A stretch of 34,290 nt of DNA from Actinomycetota bacterium (GTDB lineage: Bacteria; Actinomycetota; Acidimicrobiia; Acidimicrobiales; AC-9): NCBI GenBank assembly GCA_005888295.1, contig VAWP01000046.1:19945-54234 (forward strand), given 5' to 3'. Numbering within the stretch: the stretch's first letter is position 1; the number at the start of each line of letters is the position of its first letter. The notes under the pieces were generated by a model. The model had not been told where the DNA came from and did no database searches. It worked only from the letters and a program-made list of their open reading frames with translations. Of the stretch, positions 7,097-15,000 are shown one piece after another. A program made the translations under genes and the position numbers.

Positions 7097-7726
7097 ATGG
7101 CGTCCTATCACTCCCTCATCCCTACGGTGCTCGACAGTGGGCCGCGCGGCGACCGGGCCTTCGACATCTACTCGCTGCTCCTGCGCGAACGGATCGTCTT
7201 CCTCGGTCAGGAGGTCGACGATCAGATCGCCAACCTCCTCATCGCCGAGATTCTGTACCTCGACGCCGAGAACCCGGACAAGGACATCTACCTGTACATC
7301 AACTCGCCCGGCGGCATCGCCTACTCGGGGATGGCCATCTACGACGTCATGCAGCACGTCCACTGCGACGTGGCCACCATCTGCGTCGGCATGGGCATGT
7401 CGGCGGCGGCCATGATCCTCGCAGGCGGAGCGGCGGGGAAGCGCTCGGCCCTGCCGAACTCCAAGATCATGATCCACCAGGGCTCTGCCGGAGCCAGAGG
7501 TGCGCCGCGCGACATGGAGATACAGCTCCAGGAGGCGCTGGCGACCACCCGGCGCATGGCCCAGATCCTCGCCCACCACACCCGTCAGCCGATCGAGCGG
7601 GTCGAACGCGACATCGACCGCGACTTCTACATGACGGCGGAGGAAGCTCTCGCCTACGGCATCGTCGACGACATCATCGCCCCCCGCCGGGGCGTGGCCG
7701 CGCTGGCGGCCGCCGCCGCGTCGTGA
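7097..7726 (+). CDS. clpP: ATP-dependent Clp protease proteolytic subunit ClpP (active)
   Basis: Serine peptidase that forms heptameric rings and degrades proteins fed by ClpX- or ClpC-type unfoldases. The protein has 209 residues, the usual length. NSPGG supplies the oxyanion hole. The triad is intact: S102 in GMGMSAAAM, H127 in KIMIHQG and D176 in DRDFYM. There is no obvious long propeptide. ATG 7097 follows GAGGTGCC, a good ribosome-binding site; an in-frame extension to GTG 7028 overlaps the promoter. The last codons overlap the next gene (GTGA). No clpX, clpC or tig is adjacent, which is unusual for a housekeeping clpP and fits an accessory copy. Its partner is probably the dead paralogue across the divergent promoter (inference). 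Confidence 0.96.
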   Translation: MASYHSLIPTVLDSGPRGDRAFDIYSLLLRERIVFLGQEVDDQIANLLIAEILYLDAENPDKDIYLYINSPGGIAYSGMAIYDVMQHVHCDVATICVGMGMSAAAMILAGGAAGKRSALPNSKIMIHQGSAGARGAPRDMEIQLQEALATTRRMAQILAHHTRQPIERVERDIDRDFYMTAEEALAYGIVDDIIAPRRGVAALAAAAAS

Positions 7727-8022
7727 CCGCGTCGCGGGCCCGGTGCGACGTCTGCGGGGACATCGTGGGCTCCAGCCACCCGTGGGACGTGCGGACGTGC
7801 TCGTGCGGGCGGCTCACGGTGAGCGGCGGCCCGAAGCACCGCCGGGTCCAGTGGAGCGCCGAGCCGGGGGCGGGGTGGACCGACCTCGGCGACGAGCCCG
7901 AGGATGAGCCCGACGACGAGCTCGCGAACGACGAGCTCGGAGACGACGGTGTCGCGGACGAGGACGTTGGCGACGACCGCGCTGCCGATGACGGCGGGAG
8001 CCGGCTCGGCGCCCGCCGATAG
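7723..8022 (+). CDS. Small zinc-ribbon protein (DUF7695-like) with long acidic tail
   Basis: Protein of 99 residues. The N-terminal half has CDVCGD (C8, C11), SSHPWDVRTCSCG (C26, C28) and SGGPKHRRVQW. This matches what I recall of DUF7695, whose members read roughly CxxCGDxxxSxHxHDxxxCxCGxxxxDGG. The second half (about 58-90) is almost all Asp/Glu with Gly, Ala and Leu, and very likely disordered. Its GTG shares four bases (GTGA) with the clpP stop, so it is translationally coupled to active ClpP. A metal-bound head with a negatively charged tail, made with a protease subunit, could be an adaptor or inhibitor; this is inference. It ends 6 bases before the FtsH stop. Confidence 0.75.
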   Translation: MTASRARCDVCGDIVGSSHPWDVRTCSCGRLTVSGGPKHRRVQWSAEPGAGWTDLGDEPEDEPDDELANDELGDDGVADEDVGDDRAADDGGSRLGARR

Positions 8023-8028
8023 GGCTCG

Positions 8029-9924
8029 TCAGCCGGTGCCGGCTCGAGCTGGCTGACGCCCCGGTGTCGCGGCGGCGGCCTCGACGTCGCGCCCGTCGAT
8101 CGTCTCTCGTTCGAGGAGCAGGTCGACCACCCGGTCGAGCGCAGCGCGGTGCTCGGTCAGCAGCCGGGTCGCCCGCTGCTCGGCCTCGCGCAGGAGCCGG
8201 GCCACCTCCTCGTCGATCAGCTGTTGGGTGCCCTCGGCGTACGGCCGGCCTCGACCGTCGGCGCCGAGGTAGTTGGGAGTCGAAGAAGAGAACCCGACCG
8301 GGCCCAGCCGATCGCTCATGCCGAAGTCCCGGATCATCCGGGTCGCCAGCTCGGTGGCGCCGGCGAGGTCGTTGCTCGCCCCACTCGAGGCCTCACCCAG
8401 CACGAGGAGCTCGCCAGCCCGGCCACCGAGGCGGACGGCCAGCGAATCGAGCAGGTAGCTCTCGGGATAGAGGTGGCGCTCGTCGATGGGGAGCTGCTCG
8501 GTGACCCCGAGGGCCATGCCCGACGGAAGGATCGTGACCTTGGCGACGGGGTCGGCATGGGGGGACAACACGGCCACCAGGGCGTGCCCGCCCTCGTGCA
8601 CGGCGACGGAGCGCTTCTCGTCGGGGAGCAGAGCGTTGGACGCGTCGCGGCGGCCGAGCAGGATTCGATCACGGGCCTCGGAGAAGTCGGCGCCGGCGAC
8701 CACCTCCCGGTCCGCCCGCACGGCGACGATGGCGGCCTCGTTGACCAGATTGGCGAGGTCCGCACCGGAGAACCCGGGTGTCAGCCCGGCGACCACGCCG
8801 AGGTCGACATCGGGCGCCAGCCTCCGCCCCTTGGTATGGACGGCCAGGATCTTGGCCCGCTCGGATCGGTTGGGAAGGGGGATCTCGACGGTCCGGTCGA
8901 AGCGGCCCGGGCGCAGCAGGGCGGGGTCGAGGGTCTCGGGGCGGTTGGTGGCGGCCATGACGACCACCCCGGTGGCCGGGTCGAACCCGTCCATCTCGGC
9001 GAGGAGCTGGTTCAGGGTCTGCTCCCGCTCGTCGTTGGACGCGAACAGCGCCGCGCCACGCTTGCCGCCGATGGCGTCGATCTCGTCGATGAAGATGATC
9101 GACGGCGCTCGCTTGCGAGCGGTGGCGAACAGGTCCCGGACCCGGGACGCCCCCACGCCCACGAACAGCTCGACAAAGCTCGAGCCGGTGATGGCGAAGA
9201 ACGGCACCTCGGCCTCGCCCGCCACCGCCCGGGCCAGCAGTGTCTTGCCCGTGCCCGGAGGGCCGACCATGAGCACCCCCCGGGGCCCGATGGCGCCGGC
9301 CCGGGAGTAGCGCTCGGGGTGGGAGAGGAAGTCGACGACCTCGCTCACCTCCTGCTTGACCCCTTCGTAGCCGGCCACGTCGGCGAACCGGGTCGGAGGT
9401 CGCTCCTCGTCGTAGAGCTTGGCGCGCGAGCTGCCGATCCCCATGATCCCGCCCGCCGCCCGGGCCGAGCGCCGGCCCAACAGCAGGAACAGGCCGAGGA
9501 ACAGGACGAAGGGCAGGAAGGACAGGATCGTGGGCAGCACCGAGCTGCTGGGGCCCACACCCGTGATGGCCACGCCGTGGGCCTGGAGGATGGGCGCCAG
9601 CTGGTTGTTGCCGAGGGCCAGCGGTATCTGGGAGCTGTAGTGCTGGCCGGCACTCCCCTTCAACTGGCCGGTGACCTTGCCGTTGGGGTCGATGGTGGCC
9701 GTGGACACCTGGTTGGCGTTGACCTTGTCGACGAAGGACGAGTAGTTGAGGTTGGTGACCGGTGGGGCGCTGCCCATCGCCGGTATGAACAGCAGGCCGA
9801 CGGTGGCGACGATGCCGACCACCAGGAACCAGACCCGCCAGCGAGGAGGCGGTGGTGGCACCGGCCGCTTCGGCGGGTCCGACGGCGGACCGGGCTTCGG
9901 TGGGTTGGAGTGATGCTGGATCAC
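8029..9924 (-). CDS. ftsH: ATP-dependent zinc metalloprotease FtsH
   Basis: Membrane-anchored AAA+ protease that extracts and degrades membrane and soluble proteins. The protein has 631 residues. A Pro-rich cytosolic start leads to TM1 (about 31-50), an external domain and TM2 (about 131-149). The AAA module has Walker A GPPGTGKT (221-228), Walker B IFIDE (277-281) and the second region of homology near ATNRPETLDPALLRPGRFDR. The peptidase has the zinc motif HEGGH (443-447), where most FtsH read HEAGH; the fixed His and Glu are kept. GTG 9924 follows a G-rich stretch. A TAGGTT -10 lies about 32 bases upstream. It is shorter at the C-terminus than many main actinobacterial FtsH, so it may be a second copy. 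Divergent from the GH13 gene. Confidence 0.96.
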   Translation of the reverse strand: MIQHHSNPPKPGPPSDPPKRPVPPPPPRWRVWFLVVGIVATVGLLFIPAMGSAPPVTNLNYSSFVDKVNANQVSTATIDPNGKVTGQLKGSAGQHYSSQIPLALGNNQLAPILQAHGVAITGVGPSSSVLPTILSFLPFVLFLGLFLLLGRRSARAAGGIMGIGSSRAKLYDEERPPTRFADVAGYEGVKQEVSEVVDFLSHPERYSRAGAIGPRGVLMVGPPGTGKTLLARAVAGEAEVPFFAITGSSFVELFVGVGASRVRDLFATARKRAPSIIFIDEIDAIGGKRGAALFASNDEREQTLNQLLAEMDGFDPATGVVVMAATNRPETLDPALLRPGRFDRTVEIPLPNRSERAKILAVHTKGRRLAPDVDLGVVAGLTPGFSGADLANLVNEAAIVAVRADREVVAGADFSEARDRILLGRRDASNALLPDEKRSVAVHEGGHALVAVLSPHADPVAKVTILPSGMALGVTEQLPIDERHLYPESYLLDSLAVRLGGRAGELLVLGEASSGASNDLAGATELATRMIRDFGMSDRLGPVGFSSSTPNYLGADGRGRPYAEGTQQLIDEEVARLLREAEQRATRLLTEHRAALDRVVDLLLERETIDGRDVEAAAATPGRQPARAGTG

Positions 9925-9956
9925 GAGCGTCCCCCCCTACGCACTAGGGAACCTCC

Positions 9957-9962
9957 AACCTA
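9957..9962 (-). promoter_or_regulatory. -10 element (TAGGTT) of ftsH
   Basis: TAGGTT on the minus strand, 32 bases before GTG 9924, leaves a short leader containing a G-rich ribosome-binding sequence. Confidence 0.4.
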
Positions 9963-9998
9963 GTTCGCCCTCGCCGCGAGGGGCCCCGCAGCGGCGGC

Positions 9999-10004
9999 TA
10001 CCGT
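9999..10004 (+). promoter_or_regulatory. -10 element (TACCGT), leaderless promoter of the GH13 gene
   Basis: TACCGT lies 8 bases before GTG 10013, with no Shine-Dalgarno sequence; supports GTG as the start. Confidence 0.45.
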
Positions 10005-10012
10005 GCCAGGCC

Positions 10013-11551
<1,539 letters not shown>

Positions 11552-11564
11552 CGTCACCAACTGC

Positions 11565-12634
11565 TCAGCCGGCGATCCGCCGATGCGAGCGCGCCTCGAG
11601 CACCAGCTCCCCGTGGCCGCCCACCGCAAGCGCACCCTCTCCAGCCAACAGCTGGCGGAGGGGCTCCCCGACCAGCGTCCGGCGCCACCCGTTGGCCAAG
11701 CGGGACTCGGCGCTGTCGCGGAGCAGGGCGTGCAGATCCGCCCGCGTGGCGAGCAGCGGCCCGTCGATCCGGAGCTCGGTCGCACGCTGGGCGAGCCAGG
11801 CGCCCGCCAGGGTGGCGACCGGACGCAGCCGGCGCTCGATCTGATCGCTCGGGGGCTGCCGGAGGGCGCCGTCGCCGAGCTCGAGGCCGGCGCGAACGGC
11901 ATCGAGCAACCCGGCCTCGGCCGCGACCTTGGCCCGGCGACCGTCGAGCCCCCGCACCCCGGCCAGCTCGTCCACCGTGGTGGGCGGTCGCTGGGCGATG
12001 GCCACGACGGCCAGATCAGGGAGCACGAAGCGGGCGGGCCGATCCGTCGCGGCGGCGCGGCGCTCGCGCCACGCGCCCACCGTCTGGGCGACGGCACACG
12101 CCGGCTGGGGCGGGAGAGCATGATCTGGCACTCCCCCTCCGCCCAACCGAGGCGGCCCAGGCGATCGAGCTCGGCGACCAGCGCTCGATGCAGGTCGAGC
12201 AAGTGTGCGGCGTCGGAGGCCGCGTACTGGCGCTGCTCGGCGCTGAGGGGGCGTCGGGTCCAATCGGTGAGGCGGTCGCCTTTGGCCAGGCGCTGGCCGA
12301 GCAGGTGCTCGACCAGGGTCGTCAGCGACGGGGCCGAGAGGCCGAGAAAGCCGGCGGCCAGCTGTGTGTCGAAGAGCCGCCGGGGCTTGGCCCCGCACGC
12401 CAGCTCGAGTACCTCGAGATCCTGCTCGGCCGCATGGGCCACACCGAGGCCGGGTCCCTCGAGCACCCGTCGCAGCCCGGTGAGGTCGACGCGGTACGGA
12501 TCGACGAGGGCCACTCCTCCTGGCCACACCAGCTGGACGAGGGCCAGATGCGGAAAGTACGACCGCTCGCGATGGAACTCGGTGTCGAAGCCGTACACCG
12601 GCGCGGTCTCGATCTCCGCGAGCAGCTCGTCCAT
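11565..12634 (-). pseudogene. rnd: Ribonuclease D (DEDD exonuclease + HRDC), interrupted by an out-of-frame internal deletion near 12080-12115
   Basis: RNase D trims 3' ends of tRNA precursors. The first frame holds the DEDD exonuclease: FDTEFHRERSYFPHLALVQL, then AHAAEQDLEVL, LFDTQLAAGFLG, LTDWTRRPLS and YAASDAAHLLDLH, ending GWAEGECQIML. The HRDC part lies in another frame: AVAQTVGAWRERRAAATDRPARFVLPDLAVVAIA, to TGA 11565. RNase D proteins have about 26 residues between ECxxML and the helix before AWRERRA; only 17 bases remain, so 60 or so are missing and the frame shifts. The 5' frame otherwise runs open as nonsense into the GH13 gene. ATG 12634 is taken as the start, but similarity (SWVDAQPAMDELL) extends upstream to a CTG at 12679. 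Genuine loss, split gene or sequence error are all possible. Confidence 0.85.
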
Positions 12635-12675
12635 GGCGGGCTGGGCGTCGACCCAGCTCGGGCCGGCCAGACCGC

Positions 12676-12768
12676 TCAGCCCTTCACGAGCCCGGCGTCG
12701 CCACCGGTGAGCTCGGTGAACCAGCTCGACTCGAAGCCCCGTGCATCGTCGAGTCGATGTGGCGTCAT
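12676..12768 (-). CDS. Possible 30-codon leader ORF upstream of RNase D
   Basis: ATG 12768 lies 8 bases after TAGCGT, a leaderless arrangement. The frame ends at TGA 12676-12678, inside a CTGA that also offers a CTG start (12679) in the RNase D frame. The peptide has no recognised motif. It may be a coupled leader, the true RNase D N-terminus separated by a further frame change, or chance. Confidence 0.3.
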   Translation of the reverse strand: MTPHRLDDARGFESSWFTELTGGDAGLVKG

Positions 12769-12776
12769 CGGTCTCG

Positions 12777-12782
12777 ACGCTA
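12777..12782 (-). promoter_or_regulatory. -10 element (TAGCGT) upstream of the RNase D region
   Basis: TAGCGT on the minus strand lies 8 bases before ATG 12768 and is the nearest promoter-like element to the RNase D gene. The overlapping TACGGT (12786-12781) is an alternative. Confidence 0.35.
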
Positions 12783-12828
12783 CCGTACGGCGAGCCCGCG
12801 CTCGCAGACCCTCACCCGCGAGAGCCTC

Positions 12829-13374
12829 TCAGCCGCCGTAGCTCATGCGGGTGTCCTCCATGCGCAGCGGCAGCGCGTCCTCGTCCCCCTGGAACCCCGC
12901 CTGCACCACCTCGCCCACGAAGAGGACGTGATCTCCCACCGGCAGTCGCTGGCGCATCTCGCAGTCCACGTAGGCGAGGGCCTGGTCGAGGATCGGCGCG
13001 CCCGTTGCCGCCTCGTGGACGGCGAAGCCGTTGAGCGTGCCCGATGCTTCGTCGTACTCGACGGGCTTCACGAACTTGCGGACGATGGCGCGATCCTCGC
13101 GGTCGACGACCGAGAGGCTGAAGGTGCCGCCGTCGGCGATGAGCGTGGCGGTGAGGGCCTCCTGCTCGACACTAACGGCCACCAGCTTGGGATCGAACGA
13201 GACCTGGGTGACCCAGTTGGCGGTCATGAGGTTCCGCCGGCCCCCGGCGCTGCTGCCGATCACGTACAGCCCGCTGGGCATGGTCCACAGCACGCGCCGG
13301 CGAACCTTGTCGTACTCCTCGGGATCCGCGCCCGGTGGGAAGGGGCCGACCAGCCCGCTCGTCGCTCCAGCCAT
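12829..13374 (-). CDS. Flavin reductase-like FMN-binding protein
   Basis: Split-barrel flavin-binding protein of 181 residues, related to the reductase components of two-component monooxygenases. Family features in order are RRRVLWTMPSGLYVIGSSAGGRRNLMTANWVTQVSFDPKLVAVSV (FMN pocket), then TFSLSVVDRED, a variable loop, AYVDCEMRQRLPVGDHVLFVGEVVQA and a short C-terminus. Length is normal for the family. ATG 13374 is preferred over in-frame ATG 13386 because a TATGTT -10 lies exactly 7 bases before it and includes the upstream ATG. No partner oxygenase is adjacent, so the physiological role is unknown. Divergent from the DUF3224-MarR pair. Confidence 0.87.
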   Translation of the reverse strand: MAGATSGLVGPFPPGADPEEYDKVRRRVLWTMPSGLYVIGSSAGGRRNLMTANWVTQVSFDPKLVAVSVEQEALTATLIADGGTFSLSVVDREDRAIVRKFVKPVEYDEASGTLNGFAVHEAATGAPILDQALAYVDCEMRQRLPVGDHVLFVGEVVQAGFQGDEDALPLRMEDTRMSYGG

Positions 13375-13381
13375 GGTGCCG

Positions 13382-13387
13382 AACATA
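13382..13387 (-). promoter_or_regulatory. -10 element (TATGTT), leaderless promoter of the flavin reductase gene
   Basis: TATGTT on the minus strand lies 7 bases before ATG 13374. Confidence 0.45.
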
Positions 13388-13463
13388 GCGCCGCACCGGG
13401 AGCGCCCTGTTACCCCGCTGGAACCCCGGTCGGGCAGGGGCCTTCCTGGCGTCCGGCGGAGGC

Positions 13464-13493
13464 TTGACGGTCAACCCTCCGGACGAGAAGAAT
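13464..13493 (+). promoter_or_regulatory. Promoter TTGACG-N18-AAGAAT with embedded palindrome
   Basis: TTGACG (13464-13469) and AAGAAT (13488-13493) are 18 bases apart, ahead of the DUF3224 gene. The -35 lies in the perfect palindrome TTGAC-G-GTCAA (13464-13474). This is the only clear -35/-10 pair in the window. Confidence 0.5.
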
Positions 13494-13512
13494 GCATGCA
13501 ACACACATGTAT
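13492..13512. promoter_or_regulatory. Inverted repeat ATGCATG-N7-CATGTAT, candidate MarR operator
   Basis: Two 7-base arms matching at 6 of 7 positions, 7 bases apart, straddle the probable start of transcription of the DUF3224-MarR pair. MarR proteins commonly repress their own operon through such dyads; binding here is inferred. The AT-rich composition is unusual for this window. Confidence 0.45.
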
Positions 13513-13532
13513 CTCGAGGAAGGGCGGCGATC

Positions 13533-13928
13533 GTGTCCACACATCTCGAAGGCGTCTTCGAAGTCACCTCGTGGTCGGAGGACCAGGCGGGCGGGCTCGA
13601 GGGCGCCGCCAAGGTGACGACGGCAGGGATCGGTCAGCGGTTCACGGGTGGCATCGAAGCGGAGACCAAGTGGGACATGGTGATGGCCTATCGCGACGAC
13701 GGCACCGCCGACTTCGTCGGCTACCAGCGACTCCAGGGCCGTATCGGCGACAAGGCCGGAACGTTCGTGCTCAAGGGCCTCGGCGAGTTCGACGGCAAAG
13801 AGGCGAGGACGCACCTCGAGGTGGTGCCAGGCACCTCGACCGGCGAGCTGAAGGGTCTGCGCGGCACCGGTGTCGCGGTCGCTCCGATGGGCTCCACCGG
13901 GACGTTCAGCCTCGACTACGACCTGTGA
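13533..13928 (+). CDS. DUF3224 family protein
   Basis: Small single-domain protein of 131 residues, recognised as DUF3224 from STHLEGVFEVTSWSEDQ at the start, WDMVMAYRDDGTADFVGYQRLQGRIGDKAGTFVLKGLGEFDGK in the middle, and the GTGxxxxPxGSTGTFSLDYDL ending. The family is a beta barrel of unknown biochemistry, often beside regulators in actinobacteria. GTG 13533 was chosen because GAGGAAGGG lies 8 bases upstream; the longer frame from 13464 runs through the promoter. The next gene starts one base after its stop, so the pair is one operon, probably controlled by its own MarR protein at the dyads at 13464 and 13492 (inference). Confidence 0.88.
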   Translation: MSTHLEGVFEVTSWSEDQAGGLEGAAKVTTAGIGQRFTGGIEAETKWDMVMAYRDDGTADFVGYQRLQGRIGDKAGTFVLKGLGEFDGKEARTHLEVVPGTSTGELKGLRGTGVAVAPMGSTGTFSLDYDL

Positions 13929-13929
13929 C

Positions 13930-14466
13930 GTGACCGCGGCTCCGGCCGACCAGACCGCCAACCTGCTCGGGGCCCTGGCCCTCGCCGTCACCGACCGGGT
14001 GGCGGAGGCGGTGACAGATCGATCGGGGTGCTCGGAGAGCGCGGCGGCGGCACTGTCGGCCCTCGACCAGTTCCTCGACCGACCCTCGGTCGATCGGCTC
14101 TCGCAGGTGCTCGGGCTCAGTCAGTCGGGCACGGTCCGTCTCGTCGACCGCCTCGAACAAGACGGCCTGGTGCGGCGCGGGCCGGGCGTCGACGGCGGCA
14201 CCACCGCGGTGCCCCTGACGGCGGCCGGCCGTCGTGTCGCGCGGGGGCTCGAGGCGGCCCGTCTCCAGGTGCTCGACAGCGTCCTGGGCCCGCTCACCGA
14301 GGACGAGCGGCACACGCTGGCGACGCTCGTGGGCCGCATGCTGGTCGGCATGATGCGAGAGCCGGGCGCGACCCGATGGACGTGCCGCATGTGCGACCTC
14401 GCCGCCTGCGGACGTCCCGCAGGCCACTGTCCCCTCGAGCGGGAGGCGCGCGCCCGCTACGGGTGA
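13930..14466 (+). CDS. MarR-type winged-helix regulator with a C-terminal Cys-rich motif
   Basis: Protein of 178 residues. The winged helix spans about 35-115: VDRLSQVLGLSQSGTVRLVDRLEQDGLVRRGPGVDGGTTAVPLTAAGR, with helices for dimerisation on both sides. After the usual MarR end comes WTCRMCDLAACGRPAGHCP, which places C152, C155, C160 and C167 in a CxxC-x4-C-x6-C pattern with H166, a likely zinc or Fe-S site and a possible redox or metal sensor (inference). I recall MarR-like actinobacterial proteins ending CRxCDxxxC...CP. GTG 13930 starts one base after the DUF3224 stop, with no separate ribosome-binding site, so it is coupled. Confidence 0.86.
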   Translation: MTAAPADQTANLLGALALAVTDRVAEAVTDRSGCSESAAAALSALDQFLDRPSVDRLSQVLGLSQSGTVRLVDRLEQDGLVRRGPGVDGGTTAVPLTAAGRRVARGLEAARLQVLDSVLGPLTEDERHTLATLVGRMLVGMMREPGATRWTCRMCDLAACGRPAGHCPLEREARARYG

Positions 14467-14535
14467 GCAGTGAGCACCGGCGACACACCGAGCGCGCTGA
14501 CCGCCGAGCGACGGGTGGTGTGAGAGCTCGCGGAC

Positions 14536-15000
14536 TCAGGAGTGCACGAGCGCGGCGGCGCGGGCTCCGGCCGACGCGAGCGCCTGCCGGGCTGTGTCCG
14601 CCTCGCGCACGATCGCAGCCAGTCCCGCCGCCCGGTTGGCGCCGAGACCCTTGTCCAGGTAGTGGTTGGCCAGCTGATACGCCGTCTGGTACGCCGTGTC
14701 CAGCTGGTTGGTCAAGCTCTGATCGGGGCTGGGGAGCTGGGCGTGGGCGATGGTCGCGTCATCCTGGAGCTGGACACTGACCGCCTGCAGGCCTCCCAGA
14801 TCCCCGGCGGTGGCGCTCTTCGTCACCTGGTCGAGCTCGGAACCGATCTTGGCGCTGGACGCGGTGAGCCCCACCCCGTGCGACCACCCCTGGACCCGCT
14901 GTGCCGGCGTGCCCGAGACGTCGGGCCCCGACGAGCAGGCGGCCATCGTCATCGAGGCGACGACGACAGCGGCCGACACGTACCACCGCTGATGCTTCAT
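14536..15000 (-). CDS. Putative lipoprotein of unknown function
   Basis: Protein of 154 residues. A short basic start (MKHQRWY) leads to a hydrophobic stretch and the lipobox-like MAAC with C22, followed by SSG, so it is probably lipid-anchored outside the membrane after cleavage. The mature part is helical and Ala/Gln-rich (SSAKIGSELDQVTKSATAGDL, SLTNQLDTAYQTAYQLANHYLDKG), with no cysteines after C22 and no family I recognise. ATG 15000 overlaps the PutA stop as ATGA, so it is translationally coupled to proline catabolism, though a functional link is only inferred. It converges on the MarR gene. Confidence 0.78.
   Translation of the reverse strand: MKHQRWYVSAAVVVASMTMAACSSGPDVSGTPAQRVQGWSHGVGLTASSAKIGSELDQVTKSATAGDLGGLQAVSVQLQDDATIAHAQLPSPDQSLTNQLDTAYQTAYQLANHYLDKGLGANRAAGLAAIVREADTARQALASAGARAAALVHS

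Noticed and set aside
7890-8000. GAC/GAG-rich run that looks like a short tandem repeat
   Set aside because: The codons are irregular and in frame with the zinc-ribbon protein's acidic tail, so it is low-complexity coding sequence, not a repeat array.
14467-14535. ACACC / GGTGT inverted repeat between MarR and the lipoprotein
   Set aside because: Short arms with a loop of about 26 bases and no U-run; not credible as a terminator.
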